A stretch of 25,767 nt of DNA, from positions 1 to 25,767 of IMG/VR virus record IMGVR_UViG_3300020197_000146; one strand, given 5' to 3'. The notes under the pieces were generated by a model that made no database searches, had not been told where the DNA came from, and saw only the letters and a program-made list of their open reading frames with translations. The DNA comes from a virus. Made by a program: the position numbers and the translations under genes. Shown one piece after another: positions 8,963-16,922 of this stretch; position 1 is the first letter of the stretch; each line of letters begins with the position of its first letter.

Positions 8963-9232
8963 TTAATCTTGCGGTAAATCTTCTGGGTTTTCAAGTTCCA
9001 ATTCGAACATCAATGGATGTGCTTGCTCATCAATTAAATAAAATGATGATTTATATAAATCTTCTGGTTCAAAAGTACGTTGTTTATCTGCTGCTTCTAA
9101 ACATGCAATATCATATATTACTTCTTCATCCAACTCATCAAAAGTGAATGGTATTTCATTGATAAAGTACATTTTTACAATCTGAGAACCATTGTTATAC
9201 CAACAATAAGCATGAGATATTCTGTACTTCAT
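8963..9232 (-). CDS. Small unknown acidic protein (89 aa) downstream of tRNA-Leu
   Basis: Start taken at the ATG at 9232 (MKYRISHAYCWYNNGS) because AGGA lies 7 bases upstream. A GTG seven codons earlier is possible but lacks a ribosome site. The N-terminal half is aromatic and beta-like. The second half is acidic (FDELDEEVIYDIACLEAADK, C-terminal ELENPEDLPQD). It begins 35 bases after the 3' end of the tRNA and probably shares its sigma70-type promoter. No conserved domain is recognised. The location suggests expression unlike the flanking structural genes, possibly an early host-modifying protein; that is inference. Confidence 0.65.
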   Translation of the reverse strand: MKYRISHAYCWYNNGSQIVKMYFINEIPFTFDELDEEVIYDIACLEAADKQRTFEPEDLYKSSFYLIDEQAHPLMFELELENPEDLPQD

Positions 9233-9266
9233 GGAAATCCTGGCCAGATTCACTATTTAATACATA

Positions 9267-9350
9267 TAGGGCGAGGGAGACTTGAACTCCCACGGGCATA
9301 AGCCCAACAGATTTTAAGTCTGGTGTGTCTACCGATTTCACCACCGCCCC
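9267..9350 (-). tRNA. tRNA-Leu (anticodon UAA)
   Basis: Read on the minus strand, an 84-base cloverleaf begins GGGGCGG and closes with UCGCCCU plus discriminator A (G-U at both acceptor ends). The anticodon arm is CCAGA-CUUAAAA-UCUG, giving UAA. A variable arm of class II length follows (GGGCUUAUGCCC). The T arm is GGGAG-UUCAAGU-CUCCC. The CCA end is not encoded. It decodes UUA, a codon favoured in AT-rich phage genes. A sigma70-type promoter lies ~100 bases upstream. Confidence 0.92.
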
Positions 9351-9369
9351 AAAAAACTCGAAAAGGCCA

Positions 9370-9387
9370 CGGACCAATTTTTGGCCG
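9370..9387. other. Inverted repeat in the leader of tRNA-Leu
   Basis: CGG-A-CCAA / TTGGCCG can pair across a 3-base loop with one bulge. An alternative pairing uses GGCCA / TGGCC. On the plus strand it is followed 4 bases later by a T7 run, but no plus-strand gene needs ending here. On the minus strand it lies between the putative promoter and the tRNA 5' end, so it could be a processing or attenuation structure. Function uncertain. Confidence 0.3.
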
Positions 9388-9452
9388 GGAATTTTTTTCG
9401 GAGATTTTGGTAAACAGAATTCAATTTTCGCCTAGAGAAGACTGAAGTCTAA

Positions 9453-9481
9453 ATTTTAGTACGAGTTCCGCATTTTGTCAA
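9453..9481 (-). promoter_or_regulatory. Sigma70-type promoter for tRNA-Leu
   Basis: Minus strand: TTGACA (9476-9481), 17-base spacer, TAAAAT (9453-9458). The -35 is a perfect match, the -10 five of six. The -35 contains the TGA stop of the 63-residue ORF. Predicted start near 9446, giving a ~95-base leader before the mature tRNA. Confidence 0.7.
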
Positions 9482-9669
9482 TAAACATACTCAATCATCT
9501 CTTCTGTAAGATCTTCATGAGAATTTATAAACTCACACATATTTGTAAATTCTTCTGACGTATTATTCTCTACAGAAAGCACTTCTCCATTATCACTATA
9601 CATGGTTATAACTCTACTTAAAATATTTACTTCAACTTTTCGCAATTTAGAAATTGGATTGATAAGCAT
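9478..9669 (-). CDS. Small unknown protein (63 aa)
   Basis: Start at ATG 9669 (MLINPISKLRKVEV) with AGGGAG 11 bases upstream. A further nine codons upstream are open, but they would begin before the predicted transcription start near 9692. The product is a short beta segment (VNILSRVITMYSDNGEVLSV) followed by an acidic helix (EEFTNMCEFINSHEDLTEEM). It has its own sigma70-type promoter and sits between the spike gene and tRNA-Leu. No family recognised. The promoter type suggests early expression. Confidence 0.65.
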   Translation of the reverse strand: MLINPISKLRKVEVNILSRVITMYSDNGEVLSVENNTSEEFTNMCEFINSHEDLTEEMIEYVY

Positions 9670-9698
9670 GATAGAAGACTCTCCCTGATTTCTCATCT

Positions 9699-9727
9699 AT
9701 CTTACCATGGATTTCAGAATGCGTCAA
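9699..9727 (-). promoter_or_regulatory. Sigma70-type promoter for the 63-aa ORF
   Basis: Minus strand: TTGACG (9722-9727), 17-base spacer, TAAGAT (9699-9704). It starts just after the stop of the spike gene. Predicted start near 9692, leaving a ~23-base leader with an AGGGAG ribosome site. Confidence 0.6.
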
Positions 9728-9731
9728 GTCA

Positions 9732-12143
9732 TTAGTTGATAGAGACTATTGGTGCAGTGATTTTAAGAATTGCTGCAGAAGATTCAAAAAGAACTCCTAC
9801 GGCAGTATCAAAAAATAATCCTGTTGTATCTTTAAATGCAGCTGCGGCAATAGAATCAAAATACGCTCCTTGTTTTGTAAATGCTGTGACACCAAGAGTA
9901 TTTTCTTGATCAATGCCAAATTTATTCTCTGTCCATGCACCAAGACCAATTTGATTATCAGATCCTCCCCACCATTCATTCTCAAGTCCAGTTTGAAATA
10001 CGTTTGACAACCCTAAACCAGTTTCAAAATTGGTTCCAATTCTTGCATAAAGATTGTTTCCTGCAACCAATTTAAGTTTATTCAATCCAACAAAATTATT
10101 TTGAAACAATGTAGTCACATTATGAGATCCCAAACAGAAATGATTTTGTTCTGTAGTCCATGAAGTTATAATAGGAGAAAAAATTTCATATTGACCAGAG
10201 CATGAGACACCTAACTTAGATGCAACTAATGCAAAACCATTGTTAGCTTCAAGTCTAGAATCATTTTTAAAATAGGTAGTATGTTCACCAGCATATGAAA
10301 GTTTACTTTCTCTATTTACTGACATGTTATACATTCCAAGAACCTCAACATGCATATCTCTTCCAACTTTGAGATGGTAATCTCCATCAATTACCATTTT
10401 ATAGTTGCCATGAACAATAATTTCTTCATCTTTAATAGTAACCTCCGTCTTTTTAGATGAATTGGTAATTCTAACATCTCCATTATCATACACATGAATG
10501 CCAGATTTACTAGGTCCATGTTCAATTACTAGTCTAGAATTATATGGAGTATCATCCATCATCACCATTGTACCAGTTTCTGAAAAAGTTCCGATTATTT
10601 TAGAGTACTCTGGATTAATTCTTCCTGGTATACCAGAGATATCAATATCATATCCTCCAATTCCGCCACATCCTCCAAGATTGGCCAGGTCGCACATAGA
10701 AAATGTAAGATCAAATGGATCTCTAGTATCTTTGTTGCATCCAATTCCAAGAAGTCCAAAAATAAAATCTAAAATACTAGTAATATTTAGCTGCGATAAA
10801 TCAGTGAGGGAGGAAAGACTTCCAAGAGCAGAAAATGATTCTATAATTGTATTTACTGTATCAAAAATTTGAGTTCCGAGTTCTACTAATTCAAATATAG
10901 TTCCAAACACTGCATCAACTACACACTCAATAGCATCTAAAATACCATTCACAAAATCCATGATTGCAGATTCAATCTGACTCATTAATGCATCGATTAA
11001 AGATTCGTCTAATGTGCATAAAATTTGTTTAATAACGAATAATATTATATCTGTCAAAAGTTTACCGAACATTGGAATTGGAGAAATAGCTGCTATACCA
11101 ATTGCATTTAATATCTGTGTAATTTGACCAGTTATAAAAGCTTTCATTTGGTTAACTACCCACCAAAGAGAATCTTCAATAAATTCTAATACTGTATCAA
11201 TAGTGGTTTTTATATCTACAAAACTTTGAATGAAGGATCCCGTTGTAAATCCTTCCTTAGATTTTCCAGATTTTCCGCCTTGATATTCTCCCTTGTCAAT
11301 TAATTTTACAGAGGTTCCTTTCTTGTGTTTTTTGGGAGTAGTACCATCTTGACCACGTTTTGCTAAGACAAATGTTTTGGAATTTTTATTATTATATCCT
11401 ATCTTTTCTCCATCAACATTTAAGATACCGATACTTGGAAATCCATTAGTACTTTTTACTGGAATTGCCTGTTCCTCAGAATCTAGATCAACTGTTAACG
11501 AAGTTTCTCCTGGTTTAATAGTATTCAGTTGCTTCATTGTTAACGAAAGATGATTTAATGCATAACTAATATTAGATGTGAGTGTTTTATCACCAGCATT
11601 TTTAGCATCAGCAATTGGTACTTCTTTAACAACACCAGATGGATTTGCTGCAGAGTGTGGCGAAGATGCAGCTGCTGCAGACATTGATGCTTTTCCTGCA
11701 AGTGAAGCTTCACTAGCTCCACTATCACTAACATCAGATTTATCTTTTTGGACTGTATTTTCAAATGATCCTGGATAATCCCATCTATTTTGCGATTCTG
11801 GATCCACTACATCTTTAATTTTACTAAGTAACGACCCTATAACAATCGGCTGTTGACAATCTGGATAGTCAAGAAAAAATCCTACAACAAAGCTACCAGG
11901 TTTTAATTGGTTTGGAGCACTACCAACACCATTGGCACCAGCAGAATCCGTTGGTGCCATTACTAATGCCCAAGGCAAATCTGATGGTTTTTCTTTTGGT
12001 CTATGATAACCAAGAATATTTACTTTGACTCTACCAAGTTTTGCATCTTTGTCATCCGAGTTCAATACAGTTCCCATCCACCATCGGAAGTCATCATTAC
12101 CAATGAAACTAGTGGTTGGTAGTGTAGGATTAGTAGATGCCAT
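9732..12143 (-). CDS. gp5-like baseplate hub/central spike protein, lysozyme domain absent (803 aa)
   Basis: Residues ~15-110 form an OB-fold spike-entry domain (DDFRWWMGTVLNSDDKD...LGRVKVNILGYH, LKPGSFVVGFFLDYPDCQQPIVIG). The linker at ~115-200 is Ser/Ala-rich. Residues ~211-280 are a beta module also found in the 2084-residue fibre. Residues ~310-470 are strongly hydrophobic amphipathic helices. A Cys/Gly-rich stretch follows (CDLANLGGCGGIGGYDID). The C-terminal ~300 residues are a repetitive beta prism or helix ending ITAPIVSIN, as expected of a trimeric needle. T4 gp5 (575 aa) carries a lysozyme domain between OB and needle; no lysozyme motif is visible here. It follows cp12 with only a 2-base gap and no Shine-Dalgarno, so translation is probably coupled. 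Confidence 0.8.
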   Translation of the reverse strand: MASTNPTLPTTSFIGNDDFRWWMGTVLNSDDKDAKLGRVKVNILGYHRPKEKPSDLPWALVMAPTDSAGANGVGSAPNQLKPGSFVVGFFLDYPDCQQPIVIGSLLSKIKDVVDPESQNRWDYPGSFENTVQKDKSDVSDSGASEASLAGKASMSAAAASSPHSAANPSGVVKEVPIADAKNAGDKTLTSNISYALNHLSLTMKQLNTIKPGETSLTVDLDSEEQAIPVKSTNGFPSIGILNVDGEKIGYNNKNSKTFVLAKRGQDGTTPKKHKKGTSVKLIDKGEYQGGKSGKSKEGFTTGSFIQSFVDIKTTIDTVLEFIEDSLWWVVNQMKAFITGQITQILNAIGIAAISPIPMFGKLLTDIILFVIKQILCTLDESLIDALMSQIESAIMDFVNGILDAIECVVDAVFGTIFELVELGTQIFDTVNTIIESFSALGSLSSLTDLSQLNITSILDFIFGLLGIGCNKDTRDPFDLTFSMCDLANLGGCGGIGGYDIDISGIPGRINPEYSKIIGTFSETGTMVMMDDTPYNSRLVIEHGPSKSGIHVYDNGDVRITNSSKKTEVTIKDEEIIVHGNYKMVIDGDYHLKVGRDMHVEVLGMYNMSVNRESKLSYAGEHTTYFKNDSRLEANNGFALVASKLGVSCSGQYEIFSPIITSWTTEQNHFCLGSHNVTTLFQNNFVGLNKLKLVAGNNLYARIGTNFETGLGLSNVFQTGLENEWWGGSDNQIGLGAWTENKFGIDQENTLGVTAFTKQGAYFDSIAAAAFKDTTGLFFDTAVGVLFESSAAILKITAPIVSIN

Positions 12144-12145
12144 AA

Positions 12146-12358
12146 TTAATCATCGTAAATTTTACATTCTAATGCACTTGGATTATCATCACAATACAAT
12201 TCTAGAGGAGTTGGATCATGGTTATCTTCTGGGTGTCTGGCATGATATCTTTCTAATGCCTCCAGTTCCTCCTCTACATGACGCCTGGATTGAGAGGAAG
12301 TCAAAGGATCATCTAAAATTTTTTTATCTTTCTCAATATGATCATCTATTGTTGACAT
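12146..12358 (-). CDS. cp12: CP12-like Calvin-cycle regulator (70 aa)
   Basis: The C-terminus PLELYCDDNPSALECKIYDD is the CP12 signature: two cysteines (Cys56, Cys65) eight residues apart around a D/E-N-P core, ending YDD. Upstream is a charged helix (RRHVEEELEALERYHARHPED) as in marine cyanobacterial CP12. CP12 bridges GAPDH and phosphoribulokinase in an oxidised, inactive complex. Cyanophages are known to carry it to shift host carbon flux away from the Calvin cycle. Only the C-terminal Cys pair is present, as in many cyanobacterial forms. A strong GAGGAG lies 6 bases before the ATG and overlaps the end of the gp27-like gene. No sigma70-type promoter of its own was found, so expression is presumably with the baseplate genes. 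Family assignment is confident; the timing is inference. Confidence 0.88.
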   Translation of the reverse strand: MSTIDDHIEKDKKILDDPLTSSQSRRHVEEELEALERYHARHPEDNHDPTPLELYCDDNPSALECKIYDD

Positions 12359-12367
12359 GAGTTCTCC

Positions 12368-13708
12368 TCAATTTTTGCCCTCTAACATAACTTGACCGCC
12401 AGTAGTTACAGGTTGATCTGCTACTGGTTGACCACCGAAAGAATCTCTGGTTAAGGTTACGGTAGTTCTAAGTTCTGATCTATTTATGATGGTATGTTTA
12501 ATTGTATTAACCATATATCTACCACTAATTCTAGCATCTTCTACAACTTTTTCTTTACTTTTTTGTTCTGGAGATGGTATCGAAACATAAATCATGTTCC
12601 CACATCTGTTTTCAAGATCTCCTGGAATATTTATTTCCATATGATTATACTCTAGAAAATAATACCTAAAGAAAACTTTCTCAAAATTTAAATTTGCTGG
12701 ATCAATATTATTTGTCGATTCAGTATTTTGATCTTCTTTCCATCCCCAGGTATTAATTGTAGTTGGTCTGTATATAAATCTGCTGCCTCGTTTTAACAAA
12801 TCTACATTACCTTGTACTGTAGTTTTAAATGGTTTTACTTTTTCGGCATGACTACTATTTTCCCAAAATTCATCTGCATTTTTTCTGAATACTCTATAGG
12901 ATCGATTATTAATATCAACATAGATACACTCATGAGCAAAAGCACCTCGTCTTAAATCATCATACATATCAAAGACTTTTGGAGATGAGTAATTCATAAT
13001 TCTATATTTTTCATCTGCAGCCCCTGTTCCACCACTGGACTGATTACCTTGAAAGAAAGTATAATTTGTTTTGTCATTTGGATATTGTTTTTGGTCTAAA
13101 AGTCTATCAACCGAATTGTAATTAAACCCATCAAAAGTTTCGTAAAATAAGTATCCAATTGAATTTTCTTTGTACTCCGGCACAGATCTTCTTGATAACC
13201 AAATGATAGTATCAAAGGGTCTCCAATTTGGTATGTACATATTAAAAGGATATACACTAACATCTGGAGTGGATATTTTTTTAGTTGTAAAATTACTTTG
13301 TTGTAAGATTTCTTTTACAAGCTCTTCTGATTTTTTTCCATCAACTCTCTCACATATTCTAAAATTTTCATTTCGCAATCCTTCTAGAGAAACACAACTT
13401 AATACATAAGACTGATTTTTTTCTTGCATTGTACGACCATCAATCTTATAGATAAAATATTTTAAATCGTATAATATTTTATTGCTTTTTATAATAATTT
13501 GTATCTGTTCTTCTCCCATGAGTGGAAGTTTATTAATTAAGTTTTTTTCAATGTCTTGAATTAAAATAGTGCACTGCAAAGATGCGCTATGAATACTTTC
13601 ATATAAAGTAATTTCCTTAACAAGTAGTTTGATATCTATTTTTTCTTCAAAGTGAGGATACAACCAAACTTCTTTGAGAGAAAAATCTCCAGGAAAATCT
13701 CCAGCCAT
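12368..13708 (-). CDS. gp27-like baseplate hub protein (446 aa)
   Basis: The ATG overlaps the stop of the preceding tail gene (TAATG), indicating coupled translation. The N-terminal half has the layout of gp27/gpD hub proteins: a beta barrel (KIDIKLLVKEITLYESIHSA...TILIQDIEKN), a second barrel part (LKYFIYKIDGRTMQ.NQSYVLSCVS), a helical insert, and the region YIPNWRPFDTIIWLSRRS, which is typical of hub proteins (W..P...I..L...). The C-terminal part returns to beta structure (ISGRYMVNTIKHTIINRSELRTTVTLTRDSF). T4 gp27 has 391 residues. Such proteins form the trimeric ring that joins spike to tube. The position directly upstream of cp12 and the spike gene supports this. A late-type box lies 38 bases upstream. 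Confidence 0.7.
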   Translation of the reverse strand: MAGDFPGDFSLKEVWLYPHFEEKIDIKLLVKEITLYESIHSASLQCTILIQDIEKNLINKLPLMGEEQIQIIIKSNKILYDLKYFIYKIDGRTMQEKNQSYVLSCVSLEGLRNENFRICERVDGKKSEELVKEILQQSNFTTKKISTPDVSVYPFNMYIPNWRPFDTIIWLSRRSVPEYKENSIGYLFYETFDGFNYNSVDRLLDQKQYPNDKTNYTFFQGNQSSGGTGAADEKYRIMNYSSPKVFDMYDDLRRGAFAHECIYVDINNRSYRVFRKNADEFWENSSHAEKVKPFKTTVQGNVDLLKRGSRFIYRPTTINTWGWKEDQNTESTNNIDPANLNFEKVFFRYYFLEYNHMEINIPGDLENRCGNMIYVSIPSPEQKSKEKVVEDARISGRYMVNTIKHTIINRSELRTTVTLTRDSFGGQPVADQPVTTGGQVMLEGKN

Positions 13709-16700
13709 TATAGTTTATTTAACACATCTGTTGTTGTTATAAAAGTATTTATTGGTAATGGAGTAATAGTTAAAGCACCAAAATTAGTTGATCCTTGTTG
13801 TATAATTGTAGTGTTTGAAATCTTGGATGTAATTGAACTCATTTTTTTATCCAAAGTAAAGTTGGAGCTCATACTTGGTAGAGCAGAAGATGGTGGTGGA
13901 GCAGAAGGAGTGGTCGGAGCAGACCCAGACCCTCCCCCACCTGTCATTCCAAGATTTGCCATTAAATATTTTAATTGTTCTATACTTGCCCCCGATCCCA
14001 TGAATCCTGGATCAACCTTTTCTTCTTTTTTATCATCTGATGCCGGAGAATCTGTCTGTGATGAAGAATTTGAAGCGGGCCCACTACTTTGATCACCAAG
14101 ATCATCAACCTTTCCAGCACCTTTACCAAGTAAATTTATGAGCATTTTTGAAGGTTTAATTTCTTGATATTGTTTCCAAAAATCTTTATCTGCTTTAGTT
14201 CCAGCAGCTCCCCCAACATCAATACCTATACAACCAGCAGTTCCATTGTTTCCAATATCATTATGAAACATTAAACCACTTCTGCTACCCAATGAACCAC
14301 TAGAGTTACCAATATAAACAGACCAATCTCCTAATCCTGCCATAATATGTCCATGATAATCAGCACCAACTAAAGAATATGTACCATCTGGATGGGGAGA
14401 CATTTTTGTATGGAAACGATCTTTTTGTGAGACATTACGCTTACTTGATATTCCTGATCTTGCCTTATAAGATTTTCCTACCTTGGCACCACCTTGATAC
14501 ATTGAAAGTGTTCCTGTCCATCCAGAACCATCACCATCAACTTTTATCATTCCTCCTCCCGCCAGGGATTGAAGTATCATAGACATTTTCTTTTTACGAT
14601 CAGTTATAGCTTCTTCATTGGGAATAAAATTAAAATCTTTCATGGATGGTTGAACCATACCACTTTTAGGATTATATTCTCCTCCACCACTCATGAACAG
14701 TGGAATGATGCCACCAGCAGATGCTAATTTAACTCCACTGAAGGAAGGAACTTTTGCAATTCCTTTACCAGAATAATTAAAATCCCATCCAAAATAATTA
14801 TCACCACGTTTTCTTTGAATCTGACCTCTTCTTGCACGCTTTGAATATCCAGTAAAATCTGTTCTACCTTGAACAAATTCTGCCGCTTTTGCTTGAAGAC
14901 CAGAATTTGTAATTGCTTTTGCAGCAGATGCAACATGATTTTCAGATGCGCCAACTGCAGCTGCTGCCGATTTAATGTCACTAATATTCAACCACTGTGG
15001 ATTTGGGTTTCCATCACCCCTAGTTGGTCCATTTGGATATCTCCATGTTGGTTCGTACTGCCATGTACTGATGAGAAGATCTTTTATAGTTTTTCCACCA
15101 TAAGCTCCAGAAGCTAGTCTATTATAGATTGATTGAGCAACGTCTGCTTGACCCTGAGGATCTCCATCTTCTCTGGAAGCAACTGCAGCAAGAGTCCAGA
15201 AATCTGCACTCTTACCCTGAGGTATTGGACCAGTAGGTACTGGAGCTGGTTTGTCTCCATTAGAGGCATCATCTTTTTCTGACTTATCCTTCTGGTCATC
15301 TTCATCCGAATCTTCGGCCGAATCACTTGGGTATTCATCTCCCGCTTGAAATTCTGCAGCAGATGCAGGGCCCATCAATAAATTTGCACCTTTACCTAAC
15401 CCACTTGCAAATGTATCCTTAGTAAATCCAAATATTCTGATGAATGGATTAAACATTTGTAATGCTATTGGACCCATAAGAGCACCAACAGAACCCATGG
15501 ATTTTAATACCCCAAGAGTTCCACCAATAACGGCAGAAGCTACTGTTTTATACGGCATTAATATTGTTGAAGCAAGTTTATTAACAGGAATAACTACTTC
15601 TTCCCCGTGTAATGTAACCTTATATCCAGAATCTGGTCCAGATGCAATACCACCAGTGTTCAACTGAGGCATAGACTTTTGAATTGTCTTGCCAAGAGGT
15701 GCAATTACTCCATCATATAACCAACCAGCTAACCAATCTCCCAACAAACCTCCGGCAAGACCACCGAGAACAGTTCCAGCACCAGGAATAATACTACCTA
15801 AAGCACCAACAACAAATGTGCCAAGAGTAGCACCAATCGCCTTTACTACTGCCTTATCAATAGGATCTCCCAAGAACATATTGATTGGAATTGCTAATAG
15901 AGTACCAACTACAGGAACTCTTTTAACAAAACCAGCTAAAGGCCTAACAACTGTTTTAATTATAGTTTTTGCAATCGGTTTAATAAATTTGGTTATACCT
16001 TTACCAAATACTTTTAAGAATATTCTTTGAACAGCTCCCTGTATTCCTTTCTTGAACAAACTTGCAGCAGTTGGGAATATTTTTTTTACTGCATCTCCAG
16101 CTTTACTAAGATTTTTTCCACTAAGAGCTTTAAATAAATCTTTAAAATTTCCTATATTTTTGTAAGCCCACTTCAAATCACCAAGTAGTTTCAGTGGGTT
16201 TAGAATTCTTCTGAATAGAAAAATTCCAAATAACATCTCAAAGAATCCAAAGATTCTTTCAAGAATACTTCCACCGCCAAATAGTTTTGTGAAACCACCA
16301 AGTGTTGCATTCACTGCAGTTCCAACGAAGAATGAAAATACTTTGAATACTCCCATCAAACCCTTAACCATTAACAAAACAGCTTCTTTATTTTCTGGTT
16401 TTGAAATCCAATCTAAAATTCCATATGTAAGTATGGCTTTGAGAATACTAAACAAACCAAATCCAACCTTCTCTGCTGCTTTCTTTCCTACTTTATTAAG
16501 AAATTTAGATCCAAATCGACCACCAGAAGATTCCATAGATTGTTCTTCTGATTTTTTGCTTTCTCTTTCTTTTACTTTTTTTTGAGTTTCTGCATACTTT
16601 GACTCAAGTCTAACTCTTTCAGAACGCATCTGAAATAAATTATTAACCAACTTGGTTAATAATTCTAATTTCAAACCAAGTTTATCGTTCTGTTGTTTAA

Positions 16701-16917
16701 CTAGTGCCGATTCTTTTTTAATTCTATCTCGTTCTAATTTATCTCTTTTAACTAATGCAGATTGAGGTTTGATTGGGGGTTTTTTAGTTCCTTTTTTGGT
16801 CGCCGAAGCATATCCCATACCCATGGATTTTTTAAATGCTTTCTTTCTCTCCTCTGAGGTTAAATACTTTCCAGTGGTTGGATCAATACCAGTGTTAAGA
16901 ATTGAATTTAAATCCAT
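13708..16917 (-). CDS. Tape-measure-like tail protein with SleB-like hydrolase and L,D-transpeptidase-like domains (1069 aa)
   Basis: Residues ~55-140 are a charged coiled coil. Residues ~150-420 hold hydrophobic segments (LFGIFLFRRIL; FVVGALGSIIPGAGTVLGGLAGGLLGDWLAGW) resembling membrane-spanning parts of tape-measure proteins. An acidic linker lies at ~520-555. Residues ~570-680 match SleB-type cell-wall hydrolases: AAVASREDGDPQGQADVAQ with Glu583 in the expected catalytic place, then IYNRL. Residues ~790-925 resemble a YkuD/Tlde1 fold, with His885 and the NNGTAGCIGI motif (Cys896). Residues 971-991 carry GFMGSGAS...QLKYLMANLGM, shared with the neighbouring tail gene. Best guess: tape measure or hub-lumen protein that enters the periplasm and opens peptidoglycan. 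The enzymatic roles are inferred from motifs. Confidence 0.72.
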   Translation of the reverse strand: MDLNSILNTGIDPTTGKYLTSEERKKAFKKSMGMGYASATKKGTKKPPIKPQSALVKRDKLERDRIKKESALVKQQNDKLGLKLELLTKLVNNLFQMRSERVRLESKYAETQKKVKERESKKSEEQSMESSGGRFGSKFLNKVGKKAAEKVGFGLFSILKAILTYGILDWISKPENKEAVLLMVKGLMGVFKVFSFFVGTAVNATLGGFTKLFGGGSILERIFGFFEMLFGIFLFRRILNPLKLLGDLKWAYKNIGNFKDLFKALSGKNLSKAGDAVKKIFPTAASLFKKGIQGAVQRIFLKVFGKGITKFIKPIAKTIIKTVVRPLAGFVKRVPVVGTLLAIPINMFLGDPIDKAVVKAIGATLGTFVVGALGSIIPGAGTVLGGLAGGLLGDWLAGWLYDGVIAPLGKTIQKSMPQLNTGGIASGPDSGYKVTLHGEEVVIPVNKLASTILMPYKTVASAVIGGTLGVLKSMGSVGALMGPIALQMFNPFIRIFGFTKDTFASGLGKGANLLMGPASAAEFQAGDEYPSDSAEDSDEDDQKDKSEKDDASNGDKPAPVPTGPIPQGKSADFWTLAAVASREDGDPQGQADVAQSIYNRLASGAYGGKTIKDLLISTWQYEPTWRYPNGPTRGDGNPNPQWLNISDIKSAAAAVGASENHVASAAKAITNSGLQAKAAEFVQGRTDFTGYSKRARRGQIQRKRGDNYFGWDFNYSGKGIAKVPSFSGVKLASAGGIIPLFMSGGGEYNPKSGMVQPSMKDFNFIPNEEAITDRKKKMSMILQSLAGGGMIKVDGDGSGWTGTLSMYQGGAKVGKSYKARSGISSKRNVSQKDRFHTKMSPHPDGTYSLVGADYHGHIMAGLGDWSVYIGNSSGSLGSRSGLMFHNDIGNNGTAGCIGIDVGGAAGTKADKDFWKQYQEIKPSKMLINLLGKGAGKVDDLGDQSSGPASNSSSQTDSPASDDKKEEKVDPGFMGSGASIEQLKYLMANLGMTGGGGSGSAPTTPSAPPPSSALPSMSSNFTLDKKMSSITSKISNTTIIQQGSTNFGALTITPLPINTFITTTDVLNKL
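13746..13753 (-). promoter_or_regulatory. Possible late promoter box AATAAATA inside the upstream tail gene
   Basis: AATAAATA on the minus strand, 38 bases before the gp27-like ATG, the same distance as the perfect box before the 2084-residue gene. It lies within coding sequence and differs from consensus at one base. Confidence 0.3.
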
Positions 16918-16922
16918 GGATA

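Noticed and set aside
9267-9350. tRNA-Leu as a prophage attachment site
   Set aside because: No integrase or repeated tRNA 3' end is visible, and the surrounding genes are those of a lytic T4-like phage.
9195-9377. Minus-strand 60-codon open frame across tRNA-Leu
   Set aside because: It translates the tRNA itself and its leader; the cloverleaf explains the sequence.
12600-12640. Further AATAAATA/CATAAATA boxes inside genes (e.g. near 12481, 12625, 20180, 21946)
   Set aside because: They do not precede gene starts at a suitable distance and are expected by chance in AT-rich DNA.
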